Below are positions 35,249 through 45,363 of a stretch of DNA of 64,000 bases, in pieces; the stretch's first letter is position 1, and every line of letters begins with the position of its first letter. The position numbers and the translations under genes are program-made. Origin of the DNA: Rhodococcoides kyotonense (GTDB lineage: Bacteria > Actinomycetota > Actinomycetes > Mycobacteriales > Mycobacteriaceae); contig NZ_FZOW01000004.1 of NCBI RefSeq assembly GCF_900188125.1, positions 1-64,000 on the forward strand. The letters are read 5' to 3'. The notes beneath the pieces are model-generated. The model made no database searches. It was not told the origin of the DNA and saw nothing but the letters and a program-made list of their open reading frames with translations.

Positions 35249-38200
35249 ATGACCAGCCAGTCCGTGTCGATCAGTCTTTTCGGGAACACGCGTGCGACGG
35301 TCGACGGCCGGCCGGTCGACCTCGGCAGCCGCGGCCAACGTGCGGTACTGGCCCGTCTCGTCGCGGCAGGGCCTCGGATCGTCAGCACCGACGAGCTCAT
35401 CGAGGACCTGTGGGCCGGTGCGCCGCCGCCGAGCGCACTCGGAGCGCTGCAGGTCAACGTGTCCAACCTGCGTCGAGTTCTCGAGCCGGGGCGTGCACCC
35501 CGATCACGGGCAACAGTGCTGGTCAGCGCGCCGCCGGGGTATGCGCTGCAGCTACCTCCCGATGCGGTCGACGTCTGGAGGTTCGAACGACTGCTCGTCG
35601 ACGCCTCCCGCGCGGTCGACACCCGCACTCGCACCGAGATCCTGACCGAGGCCCTCGACATGTGGCAGGCCATGCCGTACGCCGAGGTCGCCGACGTGTC
35701 CTGGGCCAAGACCGTCGCGGACAGGGCGCTCGAACAGCGTCGCGCGGCGTTCGAGGAATGTGCACGTGCGCTGCTCGACCTCGGCGAGCCTGCACAGGTC
35801 GTAGTCGACATGGAACGGCTCGTGCGGCACGTCCCCCACCGAGAGGAGGGTGTGCGGCTGCTGGCCCTCGCGCTGTACCGGTCCGGACGGCAGGCCGAGG
35901 CACTCGCAGCGCTGCGTGCATGCCGGACATACCTGGCCGACGAGCTCGGCATCGACCCCGGTCCTGCACTGCGCGACATCGAGACCGACATCCTCGGACA
36001 CAGCCCGGCTCTCTCCGGCCGCGAAAGCGCCCTGCCCGTGCCTCTGCCCGCGACAGAGTCCCTGGCCGCACCCGAAGAACCCGCCGATGTCGACGGCCGT
36101 CCGGAGGACCTCCGCGCCCTGCTCGCAGTCGCCGAACGCTCCGGCACCGGCCGGTTCGCCGTGGTCTGGATCAGCGGGGAGGCGGGCGAGGGCAAGTCGA
36201 CTCTCGCAGGCAGGCTGTCGAGGGCGCTGTCCCGCACGGGCTGGTCCGTCGGCTGGGGGCAGTGCCCCGAGGTCGACGGCGCCCCGCCCGGCTGGGCGTG
36301 GACCGAAGTGCTCACCGCACTGGCCGACGTCCGTCCCATCGACGAGCGAATCCGAGCCCGCCTCGCCCCCGTTCTGGACGGCGACAACACCGAGGACGCG
36401 TCGGGCGGACCGTTCTGGCTCGGCAAGTCGGCGAGCGAGTATCTGCACGAACTCGGCACCGACGCCCCGATACTGCTCGTTCTCGACGACGTCCACCGCG
36501 CCGACGCCCTCACGCTCGGAATGCTGCGACAGATCGCGAACGACTCGCGCGGACAACGTATTCTGCTCGTCGCCACCTATCGAGCCTCCGAGGTGACCGA
36601 CGATCTGACCGCCACATGGGCGACGATGACGGATGTGGACAGCACGTGGATGCCGTTGCGTGGCGTCGATCGGGCACGAACCGCCGAACTTGCCGCACAC
36701 TTCGGACTCGCCGATCCGACGGCTGCCGTCGTCGACCTTCTTGTCGAACGCACCGGCGGGAACCCGCTGTTCCTGCGGGAGTTGGCCCGGCTGATCGCGT
36801 CGGAAGGCACTGCGGCAGCGAAGGAAGGCGTGCCGCTCGGCGTGTCGGATGTGCTGCGGCGCAGGCTGTCTCGCCTTCCCGACCGAACACTCGTGACACT
36901 CCGCTCGGCCGCAGTTCTCGGCCGCGACGTCGACCTCGATCTCCTCGCAGCGTTCACCGGCGTCGACGAGGACCGGATGCTCGACGATCTCGAACCCGCA
37001 GTACTCGCAGGCCTGCTCAGCGAGCCGGGCGCCGACCGACTTCGCTTCACCCACGCGCTGATTCGCGACACACTGTACTTCGACCTCCCCCGCCTCAGGC
37101 GAACTCGCGCACACGGCGCCGCGTTACGCGTGCTGGAGCACTCCGCGCCGGACGATCTCGCAGCGCTCGCGCATCACGCTGCCCTCGGCGCGACAGCAGC
37201 GACCGCGCGCGATGCCGTCGCACACATCGTTGCCGCGGCCAGGCGCGCGGAATCCCTGTCGTCACACACCGATGCTCTGCAGTTGTGGAATTCTGCTGTG
37301 CAGACGCTGAATTCGGCATCGGGATCGACCGATCGCGAGCGCCTCGATCTACTGGTTCCGCTCGTCGGATCACTCGCGCGTGCGGGCAACACCGTCGACG
37401 CGCGTGGACGACGCCAGCAGGCCATCGACCTGGCGATCGCAGTCGGCGATCGGACCGCGCTCGTCGACGCGATCACCGCATGGACAGCGCCGGTGATCTG
37501 GCACATTCGCGACAGCGCCCCGGACGCAGGCATCCTGGATCCGATAGCCTCTCTGCTGCAGGATGATTCGCTGCCCGACTCCGATCGCGCCCTCGTCCTC
37601 GTCGCCAAGTTCTTCGAACTCGAAGGGCTCGACGACGCGGCCGCTGTGTCGAGCGCGCAAGAAGCCCTCACGCTTGCCGAATCGGTCGGCGAGCCACGGA
37701 TTCTGTGCGCCGCGCTCAATGCGTTCGGCTATCTCGCGTACGGTCCGGACTTCCCTTCCGAGCGCAGACCCCGTGCGCAGCAACTGATGTCGATCGCTGC
37801 GGACCACGGATTCACCGAGTACGAAGCACTCGCGCACTATCAATTGTTTCTCGCCTGCAATTCCGACGTCGATCTGCTCGCCGCGCGCACCCACGTCGGC
37901 GCTGCGGTCCGTCTGGCGAGCGGCAGCGCCCTGACCCAGCTGCTCGGCGTCCTGAACATCTACGGCGCGCTCGTCGACGTCCTCGCAGGACGGTACGAGA
38001 ACGCCCTCGCGACCTATTCCGCGATCTCGGCGACGATGAACGAGCAGAGCGAATGGCACGGCGACGAAAGCGGCGCAATGGGACGGCTGTCTGTCGCCGT
38101 CGCGACCGGAACCTTCACCGACGTCGTCCCCACGCTCGCCGACCTCGACGAGAACCTGCCGGTCGTCATGCGGAACGCACTCGTGCTGGCGCTCGCCGAG

Positions 38201-38557
38201 AACGACGAAATGGAGGCCGCGCGTCGGCTGTGGCGCGTCACGGAACCGCATGCACGCGACTACCTGTGGCGAGGAATGACGGCCATGCGTGCGCGGGCGG
38301 CGGTCCACATGCAGGACGACGACGTATGCCGTGAGTGTTACCGCCAGTTGCTGCCGTTCGCGGGCACGCTCGCAGGCGTCGACAGTGGATCGTTGTTCGC
38401 CGGAATCGTCGACGACGTACTCGCCGACCTCGCGTCCGCGCTCGGTGACATCGACGCCGAGAAACGACACCGTCGAGGCGCCGACGCGGTCCGCACGAGG
38501 GTGGCAACACAGCTGAGCGCCCCCGGCTGGATGCAGCTAACCTACCGATCACCATGA
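35249..38557 (+). CDS. AfsR/SARP-like ATPase regulator (first of tandem pair)
   Basis: A 1102-aa regulator. A winged-helix DNA-binding domain occupies residues 1-95 (GSRGQRAVLARLV, DLWAGAPPPSALGALQVNVSNLRR), then BTAD to about 255. An AAA-type ATPase follows with Walker A GEAGEGKST (Lys316) and Walker B LLVLDDVHRAD. A long TPR-like C-terminal half completes it. It lacks a LuxR-type C-terminal helix-turn-helix. Such proteins control secondary metabolism or stress genes, but the target is unknown. Its stop overlaps the start of its paralogue by 4 nt (ATGA). CPEVDGAPPGWAW is shared by both. Confidence 0.9.
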   Translation: MTSQSVSISLFGNTRATVDGRPVDLGSRGQRAVLARLVAAGPRIVSTDELIEDLWAGAPPPSALGALQVNVSNLRRVLEPGRAPRSRATVLVSAPPGYALQLPPDAVDVWRFERLLVDASRAVDTRTRTEILTEALDMWQAMPYAEVADVSWAKTVADRALEQRRAAFEECARALLDLGEPAQVVVDMERLVRHVPHREEGVRLLALALYRSGRQAEALAALRACRTYLADELGIDPGPALRDIETDILGHSPALSGRESALPVPLPATESLAAPEEPADVDGRPEDLRALLAVAERSGTGRFAVVWISGEAGEGKSTLAGRLSRALSRTGWSVGWGQCPEVDGAPPGWAWTEVLTALADVRPIDERIRARLAPVLDGDNTEDASGGPFWLGKSASEYLHELGTDAPILLVLDDVHRADALTLGMLRQIANDSRGQRILLVATYRASEVTDDLTATWATMTDVDSTWMPLRGVDRARTAELAAHFGLADPTAAVVDLLVERTGGNPLFLRELARLIASEGTAAAKEGVPLGVSDVLRRRLSRLPDRTLVTLRSAAVLGRDVDLDLLAAFTGVDEDRMLDDLEPAVLAGLLSEPGADRLRFTHALIRDTLYFDLPRLRRTRAHGAALRVLEHSAPDDLAALAHHAALGATAATARDAVAHIVAAARRAESLSSHTDALQLWNSAVQTLNSASGSTDRERLDLLVPLVGSLARAGNTVDARGRRQQAIDLAIAVGDRTALVDAITAWTAPVIWHIRDSAPDAGILDPIASLLQDDSLPDSDRALVLVAKFFELEGLDDAAAVSSAQEALTLAESVGEPRILCAALNAFGYLAYGPDFPSERRPRAQQLMSIAADHGFTEYEALAHYQLFLACNSDVDLLAARTHVGAAVRLASGSALTQLLGVLNIYGALVDVLAGRYENALATYSAISATMNEQSEWHGDESGAMGRLSVAVATGTFTDVVPTLADLDENLPVVMRNALVLALAENDEMEAARRLWRVTEPHARDYLWRGMTAMRARAAVHMQDDDVCRECYRQLLPFAGTLAGVDSGSLFAGIVDDVLADLASALGDIDAEKRHRRGADAVRTRVATQLSAPGWMQLTYRSP

Positions 38558-41500
38558 TGCAGCCACCTGTGACGATGCGTGCTTTCGGGCCGATCCGTGC
38601 GGACGTCGCGGAACAGCCTGCCTCGCTGGGCAGCCGCGGCCAGCGCACGGTCCTCGCGCGTCTCGTGCTGGCGAGGCGACGCGTGGTCAGCACCGATCTG
38701 CTCATAGAGGATCTGTGGGCAGGTGATCCGCCGCCGCGGGCGCTGGGTGCGTTGCAGGTGCATGTGTCCAACCTCCGGCGCGCGCTCGAGCCCGATCGCC
38801 CACCACGCTCCCCTGCCACCGTTCTGATCAGCGCACCTCCCGGGTACGCCCTCGTCCTACCCGACGAGTCCGTCGACGTCTGGCAGTTCGAACACCTCGT
38901 CGACGCAGGCCGGTACACCGACGCACTCGCGTTGTGGACCGACGGCCCGTACCGCGAGGTCGCCGACGCGCCCTGGGCGGCACCGGAAGTGATCCGCCTC
39001 GAGGACCTCCGTCGAACTGCCGTCGAGCGACGGGCGTCGGAGATGATCGCCGGCGGTAGCCATGCATCCGTCGTCGCGGATCTGGAGGCAGTGATTGCTG
39101 TCGCTCCCGATCGCGAAGAGTCGGTCCGCCTGCTTGCGCTCGCGCTGTACCGCGGCGGCAGGCAATCCGATGCGCTCGCGACGCTCCGCCGATCACGCGA
39201 GTATCTGGCCGACGAGTTGGGGATCGACCCCGACCCCGCGCTCCGAACTCTGGAGTCGGACATCCTGTCGCACAGCGTCTCCGAGGCCCGCGCCGAACCG
39301 CCGAGGCCGGTGGAGATTCCTGCCGCTCCCTCGCCGACACACGTTCCCTCCGTCGTCAACGGCCGCCCCGACGACCTCGCCGCCCTGGTGACAGCGGCCG
39401 ACACTGCAGCCGCATCGGGCTTCGGCATCGCCTGGATCGGCGGTGAGGCCGGGGAAGGCAAGAGCACGCTCGCAGCGCTGCTGGCCACCGAACTACGTAC
39501 CAGGTCGTGGAACGTCGGCTGGGGCCGATGCCCCGAGGTCGACGGCGCCCCGCCCGGGTGGGCATGGAGTGAAGCGCTCGACTCGCTTGCCTCGACGGCG
39601 GGAATGGACGACGACATCCGCAGCAAGCTGGATCCGATCCTGCCTCAGTCCGCGGGATCGACGTCGCCACAACCATTCTGGCTCGGCAAGTGGGCCGCCG
39701 AATACCTGTCCGGTATCGCGGATCGGACGCCGACACTCGTCGTCCTCGACGACGTGCATCGCGGCGACGCATTGACGATGTCGATCCTGCGACAACTCGC
39801 ATCGGACGCGCGCGGGAACCGCATCTTCGTGGTGGCGACGTACCGATCGTCGGAGATCAGCGACGACCTCATGTCCGCATGGGCGACGCTACTCGACATC
39901 CCCAGCACGCGCCTCGAACTCGCCGGCCTGTCACCGGACCGAATGGCAGCTGTCGCAGAGGATTTCGGACTGTTCGATCCCAGCGACGAGACACTGTCGC
40001 TTCTTGCAACGCGCACCGAGGGAAATCCCTTGTTCGTGCGAGAACTCGTCCGACTGATCGTGTCGGAGGGCCCGCCGGCCGCGCGTGAGACGGTGCCGAC
40101 CGGGATCGGAGACGTGCTGCGCCGCAGACTGTCTCGACTACCCGAACGTACTGTGACGACACTGAGGCGTCTGTCCGTACTCGGACGCGAAGCCGACCTG
40201 GACACACTGCTCGACATGGCGAAAGTCGACGAGGACACTCTGCTCGACGACCTGGAGCCCGCCGTGCTGGCCGGACTGTTGACTGAAAGCGACTTCGACA
40301 GAGTGCAATTCACTCACGCTCTCGTCCGCGACACCCTGTATCTCGACCTCCCCAAACTGCGACGACGACGCATGCACGCACTTGCGTTCTCGGTGCTCGG
40401 CACTCGCACTCCCGACGACCTCGCACTGCTCGCTCACCACGCGGCCCTCGGTGCGACATCGACGACGGCACTCACGTCCACACATGTGATCGCGGCGGCG
40501 GCAAGAAGAGCCGAGTCTCTGTCCTCGCACAAAGATGCTCTGGCCCTGTGGAATTCGGCTGTCGAGACACTCGATCTGAACCCCATGGCGCCGTCGTCGG
40601 ACCGCCTGTCCTTGTTGATCCCACTCGTTGCCTCGCTCGCGCGAGCGGCCAACACCACCCAGGCCCGGATCCGCCGCCAGGAAGCGATCGACATCGCAGG
40701 GACACTCGACGACCGACGCGCCCTGCTCGAGGCCGTGACGTCGTGGCGCGCTCCTGTCATCTGGCACATCCGGGAAGGACTCGCCGACGACGGCCTACTC
40801 CGGCACGTGAATGCGCTTCTGGCCGAACCGGATACAGGTGACGCCGACCGCGTCCGGTTGCTGACGACATCGGTGTTCGAGATCGAGGGCCTCGACTCGA
40901 CCACTGCGAGCGCCCAGGCCACCGAAGCAGTCACCCTCGCCGAGAAGCTCGACGACCCCGAACTACTGTGCCTCTCACTGAATGCGTTCGGGTACATCGC
41001 ATTCGGACCCGATCACGACGACGAACAACTCGCACGCGCCGAGCAACTTCTCGCCGTCGCGACGGACGCGGGCCTGACCGACTGTCAGGCGCTTGCCCAC
41101 TTCCAATTGTTCCTCGCATGCAATGCCGTCGTCGATCTGGAAGGTGCGCGTGAGCATGTGCGCGACGCAGTCCGCCTCGCAAGCGGCGCCGCGTTGACTC
41201 AATTGCTCGGAGTGCTCACGATCTTCGGTGGCCTCGTCGACGTGCTGGCAGGGCGGTACGACGCGGCCGCCGCCCGATATCAGGCCGTCGCCGATTACAT
41301 GGACGAGCAGGGCACGTCGCACGGATTCGAGATCCGGTACATCGGCAAGCTCGCCGTAGCCATCGCGACCGACGATTACACCGGCGTCATCGACGACTTC
41401 GCATCGCTCGACCTCGACTTGCCGGTTCGCATCCACAACGTCTGGGTGCTGGCCCTTGCGCGTACCGGGCAGATCGAGCGCGCTCGGGAGATCTGGGCCC

Positions 41501-41808
41501 ACACCGAGCCCTACCAGCGGGACTACTACTGGCGCGGGATGACGGCCGTGCGCGCGCTCGCGGCCGCCGCACTGAACGATGTCGCGGTGTGCCGCGCCTG
41601 CTACGACGACCTGCTGCCGTACTCGGGCACGTTCGCCGGCGTCGACAGTGGCTCGTTGTACTGCGGTGCCGTCGATTCTGCGCTCGCCGCGACGGCCGAC
41701 GTCCTCGGGATGCACGACGCCGCCGCTGCTCATCGCGTGGCCGCCGAGCAGCTCGTTGCGTCGACGCAGGACCTTCTCGCCGACCCGGGCTGGGTGGACT
41801 TGCGCTGA
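38554..41808 (+). CDS. AfsR/SARP-like ATPase regulator (second of tandem pair)
   Basis: A 1084-aa paralogue of the preceding protein with the same order: winged helix (GSRGQRTVLARLV), BTAD, ATPase with Walker A GEAGEGKST (Lys303) and Walker B LVVLDDVHRGD, then a TPR-like region. Corresponding blocks such as LADELGID and FLACN in the C-terminal part show similarity along the full length, consistent with an old tandem duplication. The BTAD part is shorter than in the first copy. It starts in the ATGA overlap, so the two are coupled and may form hetero-oligomers. A FAD oxidoreductase follows 104 nt later. Confidence 0.9.
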   Translation: MMQPPVTMRAFGPIRADVAEQPASLGSRGQRTVLARLVLARRRVVSTDLLIEDLWAGDPPPRALGALQVHVSNLRRALEPDRPPRSPATVLISAPPGYALVLPDESVDVWQFEHLVDAGRYTDALALWTDGPYREVADAPWAAPEVIRLEDLRRTAVERRASEMIAGGSHASVVADLEAVIAVAPDREESVRLLALALYRGGRQSDALATLRRSREYLADELGIDPDPALRTLESDILSHSVSEARAEPPRPVEIPAAPSPTHVPSVVNGRPDDLAALVTAADTAAASGFGIAWIGGEAGEGKSTLAALLATELRTRSWNVGWGRCPEVDGAPPGWAWSEALDSLASTAGMDDDIRSKLDPILPQSAGSTSPQPFWLGKWAAEYLSGIADRTPTLVVLDDVHRGDALTMSILRQLASDARGNRIFVVATYRSSEISDDLMSAWATLLDIPSTRLELAGLSPDRMAAVAEDFGLFDPSDETLSLLATRTEGNPLFVRELVRLIVSEGPPAARETVPTGIGDVLRRRLSRLPERTVTTLRRLSVLGREADLDTLLDMAKVDEDTLLDDLEPAVLAGLLTESDFDRVQFTHALVRDTLYLDLPKLRRRRMHALAFSVLGTRTPDDLALLAHHAALGATSTTALTSTHVIAAAARRAESLSSHKDALALWNSAVETLDLNPMAPSSDRLSLLIPLVASLARAANTTQARIRRQEAIDIAGTLDDRRALLEAVTSWRAPVIWHIREGLADDGLLRHVNALLAEPDTGDADRVRLLTTSVFEIEGLDSTTASAQATEAVTLAEKLDDPELLCLSLNAFGYIAFGPDHDDEQLARAEQLLAVATDAGLTDCQALAHFQLFLACNAVVDLEGAREHVRDAVRLASGAALTQLLGVLTIFGGLVDVLAGRYDAAAARYQAVADYMDEQGTSHGFEIRYIGKLAVAIATDDYTGVIDDFASLDLDLPVRIHNVWVLALARTGQIERAREIWAHTEPYQRDYYWRGMTAVRALAAAALNDVAVCRACYDDLLPYSGTFAGVDSGSLYCGAVDSALAATADVLGMHDAAAAHRVAAEQLVASTQDLLADPGWVDLR

Positions 41809-41912
41809 CCTCCCCCTCACGTTGGTGCTCCAAGAGTTCTCCAAGTCGACTCCAATCCCTCGGTGTTCTGGTGGGATCACACACACCGCCCGAGAGAAGG
41901 ACGAAGCCGAAG

Positions 41913-43277
41913 ATGACCACCACCGAATCGAACGCCGTTCCCACCGAACTCGACCTCGCGACCCGCGGACTCGTGCTGGAGCCGGGCACTGCCGAGTACG
42001 TCGTCGAAGTCACCGGGTTCAATGCCGCCGTCGACCACCAGCCTGCTGCGATCCTCGTCGCGGCCGACGCCGACGATGTCGCAGCCGCCGTGCGCATCGC
42101 GTCGCGCGCAGGGTTGAAGATCGCCGTCAAGTGCACCGGCCACAGCGCCGTCGCCGCCGGACCCGACACCATTCTGATCAGCACTCGCGCGTTGGAGAAG
42201 CTCGACATCGATCATCACGGCCGCACCGCCACGATCGGAGCAGGCGTCGTCTGGCAGCGGGTGCTCGACGCGGCGGCCCCCTTCGGCCTCGCGGGACTTG
42301 CCGGCTCCGCGACGACGGTCGGTGCCGTCGGCTACACCCTCGGTGGCGGCCTGAGTCCGATCGCGAGAACCTACGGATTCGCCGCCGACCACGTCCGAAG
42401 CATCCAGGTCGTCACCGCCGACGGCGTCGTGCGCAGGGCAGACGAGCACGAGAACGCGGACCTGTTCTGGGCGTTGCGCGGCGGCGGCGCGGCGTTCGGC
42501 ATCGTCACCGAGATCGTCGTCGACCTGTTCCCGATCCAGACCGTCCTCGGCGGCGGCATCTTCTTCGACGCCGCCGATGCTCGTGCCGTCGTGCAGGCAT
42601 GGCGTTTGTGGGTGCCGACGCTGCCCGAATCGGTGACGACGTCCATCGCCGTCCTGCACCTGCCGCCCGCCCCCGAACTGCCGGAGCCGCTGCGCGGGCG
42701 GACCGTTCTGCACCTGCGGTTCACCCACGTCAGCTGCACCGAGGACGGATACGCGCTGCTGGCCCCGATGCGTGGGATCGCCGAGCCGATCATCGACACG
42801 ATCGCCGAGATCCCGTTCCCGGCGATCGCGGCCGTGCACATGGACCCGACGGAGCCGATCCCTGCGATGGAACGCGGCATGCTGCTCACCGAACTCACCG
42901 ACGACGCCGTCGACATCTTCCTCGGCGCGACGGAACTACCGCTGGCGATCGCCGAACTCCGCGCGATGGGCGGTGCACTCGGCCGTCTGCCTGCACTCGC
43001 CAACGCCGTCGCCGGTCGTGATGCCGCGTTCAACCTGTTCGCCATCGGTGTCCTCGTGCCCCCGATGGCCGACGTCGTACCCGGTGCTCTCGACGGATTC
43101 GTCGGGCAATTCGAGCCGTGGAGCTGCGGCGCGTTCGTCAACATGGCAGGCGCCGCGACGGGAGCCCCCGCCGACCGCGTCCGTGCGGCGTGGGATCAGG
43201 AGACCCGGGATCGGCTCGCGCGCATCCGCGCCGACGTCGACCCGCAGAATCTGTTCTCGGCCGCCGCGCGCTGGTAG
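41913..43277 (+). CDS. FAD-binding (berberine-bridge-like) oxidoreductase
   Basis: A 454-aa FAD-linked oxidase of the PCMH/BBE type. The FAD domain has VRIASRAGLKIAVKCTGHSAVAAGPDTILIST, in which the His may carry flavin covalently. GSATTVGAVGYTLGGGLSPIAR and LFWALRGGGAAFGIVTEI are the usual second and third flavin-binding blocks. It ends with DPQNLFSAA, the typical BBE C-terminal block. ATG 41913 follows GAGAGAAGG. Such oxidases stand in many actinobacterial loci next to BTAD regulators, which makes control by the pair upstream plausible. The substrate is unknown. Confidence 0.9.
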   Translation: MTTTESNAVPTELDLATRGLVLEPGTAEYVVEVTGFNAAVDHQPAAILVAADADDVAAAVRIASRAGLKIAVKCTGHSAVAAGPDTILISTRALEKLDIDHHGRTATIGAGVVWQRVLDAAAPFGLAGLAGSATTVGAVGYTLGGGLSPIARTYGFAADHVRSIQVVTADGVVRRADEHENADLFWALRGGGAAFGIVTEIVVDLFPIQTVLGGGIFFDAADARAVVQAWRLWVPTLPESVTTSIAVLHLPPAPELPEPLRGRTVLHLRFTHVSCTEDGYALLAPMRGIAEPIIDTIAEIPFPAIAAVHMDPTEPIPAMERGMLLTELTDDAVDIFLGATELPLAIAELRAMGGALGRLPALANAVAGRDAAFNLFAIGVLVPPMADVVPGALDGFVGQFEPWSCGAFVNMAGAATGAPADRVRAAWDQETRDRLARIRADVDPQNLFSAAARW

Positions 43278-43289
43278 GGCGCTCCGCGC

Positions 43290-43335
43290 CACGTGCACGA
43301 AAATACATAGCCCGCTATGTATTTTCGTGCACGTG
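43290..43335. terminator. Palindromic element used as bidirectional terminator
   Basis: A perfect 21-bp stem (43290-43310 and 43315-43335) around CCCG sits between the convergent FAD oxidoreductase and zwf genes. It shares the core GTGCACGAAAATACATAG with the urtA-urtB hairpin (12634-12703). A T-rich stretch in each arm would suit termination in both directions. Confidence 0.82.
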
Positions 43336-43337
43336 CG

Positions 43338-44729
43338 TCAGCTCACCAACCACCCGCAGGGCGACGCCAGATCGCCTGCGGCGTCGGGGCCCATCGACCC
43401 CGGTGCGTAGGCCTGGACCTGCGGAGGGTCGTTCAGGAGCGGCGCCGCGACCTTCCAGACGTGTGCGAGACCGTCGGGACGCGTGAACAGCGACCGATCC
43501 CCGTTCAGCACGTCGAGGATCAGACGCGAATACGGCGACAGCGGCTCGGCGTCGGGCACCGACTTCAGCGGCAACGACAGATGCCCGACGGACAAGTCGA
43601 AGTCCGGACCCGGCTCCTTGACCGTCATCGCGACGTCGATCGCACCGTTGCCCGACAGGTCGAACGACAGCACCGTGCCGTCGTCGGGAAGCTCGGTCAG
43701 TGGGGATTTCGGCGGCTTCCGGAACACCAACGACACACGCTGAGCACTGACGCCCAACTTCTTCCCGGTCCGCAGCAGGAACGGCACGCCGCGCCACCGT
43801 TCGGTGTCGACCCACAGCTTCGCTGCGACGAAGGTGTCGACGGTCGAGTCGTCCGCCACGCCGTCGACGTCGCGGTAGCCGTCGTATTGCCCGAGCACGA
43901 CCTCCGAGACGTCGAGCGGGCGGAACGAACCGATGACGGTCTCACGCGCGGACTGCAGATCGTCGGCCTTCAGCGACGCGGGCGGTTCCATCGCGATCTC
44001 GGCAGCGACCTGGAACAGGTGCGTCACCAGCATGTCGAGGACTGCGCCGGTGTGATCGTAGAACTCTGCGCGGTCGTCGATGTCGAGGGTTTCGGGGACG
44101 TCGATCTGCACCTGCGCGACGTGTTCGGCGTTCCAGATGCCGTCGACCATGCCGTTCGCGAACCGCAGGACGTGCAGGTTCTGTGTCGCCTCCTTGCCGA
44201 GAAAGTGGTCGATCCGGTAGACCTGCTTCTCGTCCAGGACTTCGTGCACGGCCTTGTCGAGCTCCTCGAAGTTCTTCTCCGACGTCCCGAACGGCTTCTC
44301 GTAGACCACCCGTGCGCCCTCGGCGAGATCGTGCGCGCCGAGCGCTTTGGTGTAGTCCTCGAACGTGCTCGGCGGCAACGCGATGTAGTGCACGAGCTGC
44401 GCGTCGTCGCCCACGTCCTTGCGTGCGTCGTCGACCACGTCCGGCAGAGCACCTGGATCGTCGACGGTGAAGCCCTTGCCCGCGAACCGAATTCGTTCGG
44501 CGAACGAATCCCAGTCCTCGGTCCCGGATCCGAATTCTTCGAGCGCACCACGCACGTGATCACGGAACTCGTCGTCGGAGGTGTCGTGCCGACCGTTGCC
44601 GATCAGCACCCACTTCTCGGGTAACAGTCCCTCCACGTGCAGCTGGTAGAACGACGGCAGCACCATGCGCTTGGCCAGGTCACCGGTCGCACCGAACAGG
44701 ACGAAGATCGTGGGTTGCACAGACGCCAT
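43338..44729 (-). CDS. zwf: Glucose-6-phosphate 1-dehydrogenase
   Basis: A 463-aa enzyme oxidising glucose 6-phosphate to 6-phosphogluconolactone with NADP+. The coenzyme site is GATGDLAKR at residues 13-21, EKPFG is at 144-148 and the active-site RIDHFLGKE is at 172-180. The C-terminal domain is complete. ATG 44729 was chosen because an extra upstream ATG adds only four residues. It is not next to opcA, pgl or tal, so it resembles the separate second Zwf of actinobacteria. It is divergent from the unknown gene at 44779. Confidence 0.95.
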   Translation of the reverse strand: MASVQPTIFVLFGATGDLAKRMVLPSFYQLHVEGLLPEKWVLIGNGRHDTSDDEFRDHVRGALEEFGSGTEDWDSFAERIRFAGKGFTVDDPGALPDVVDDARKDVGDDAQLVHYIALPPSTFEDYTKALGAHDLAEGARVVYEKPFGTSEKNFEELDKAVHEVLDEKQVYRIDHFLGKEATQNLHVLRFANGMVDGIWNAEHVAQVQIDVPETLDIDDRAEFYDHTGAVLDMLVTHLFQVAAEIAMEPPASLKADDLQSARETVIGSFRPLDVSEVVLGQYDGYRDVDGVADDSTVDTFVAAKLWVDTERWRGVPFLLRTGKKLGVSAQRVSLVFRKPPKSPLTELPDDGTVLSFDLSGNGAIDVAMTVKEPGPDFDLSVGHLSLPLKSVPDAEPLSPYSRLILDVLNGDRSLFTRPDGLAHVWKVAAPLLNDPPQVQAYAPGSMGPDAAGDLASPCGWLVS

Positions 44730-44778
44730 GCGATCCATCATGCACCGAGTAGCGCGTGCCGTGGTTAGAGTCGGAGCG

Positions 44779-45363
44779 ATGGAAAGATCACGGTTTCACG
44801 GCGAGCTCTACGGGGTAGGCACCGAATCGGGCGTTCGGATCGTCGTGGGCCACTGGACCGAATCGCCGCTGGGCGAGTTCACCGACGTCATGATCCAATT
44901 CGCAGACGACCGCCGCCTGCTCCTGGCACCGTCGGACGACGTCCGTGAGTTCGTCTCGGCCACATACACTTTCGACGACACACTCATCACTCCGGTCACG
45001 TTCGGGCCCGAGATCACGGCCGGACCGCTACGGCTGAGGATCGACGTCGGAAGCCCGACTCCACTCGGCCGGCTTCTGCACGTGGTCCCTGCCTCGATCT
45101 CCACGGCACCGTGGTTCTGCACCCTCACCGACCCGATTGCACGCGTCGTACTCCGCGGTGTGCGCACCCGCGGCAGCGCAGGAAACGGTCGACGCGAGTA
45201 CTACGGCGCGCGCCATCAACACCGAATCACCGCGGCATCGGCGTCGTGGAACGGCGACGACCTGGGCAGGCTGACGCCCGTCGAACCGCCGGTGACCTTC
45301 GGGTTCGGCAGCACCCCGAAGAACCCGTCGGTCACAGCGATCACGACGACGATCGATTCCTAG
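44779..45363 (+). CDS. Conserved hypothetical protein
   Basis: A 194-aa soluble protein with no signal peptide or membrane helix. It starts MERSRFHGELYGVGTESGV at ATG 44779 and has two visible halves: an N-terminal part with VMIQFADDRRLLLAPSDDV, and a C-terminal part with APWFCTLTDPIARVVLRG and GARHQHRITAAS. The content suggests a compact beta-rich fold, but I do not recognise the family. It is divergent from zwf (49 nt) and its stop shares CTAG with the stop of the convergent pncA. Confidence 0.75.
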   Translation: MERSRFHGELYGVGTESGVRIVVGHWTESPLGEFTDVMIQFADDRRLLLAPSDDVREFVSATYTFDDTLITPVTFGPEITAGPLRLRIDVGSPTPLGRLLHVVPASISTAPWFCTLTDPIARVVLRGVRTRGSAGNGRREYYGARHQHRITAASASWNGDDLGRLTPVEPPVTFGFGSTPKNPSVTAITTTIDS

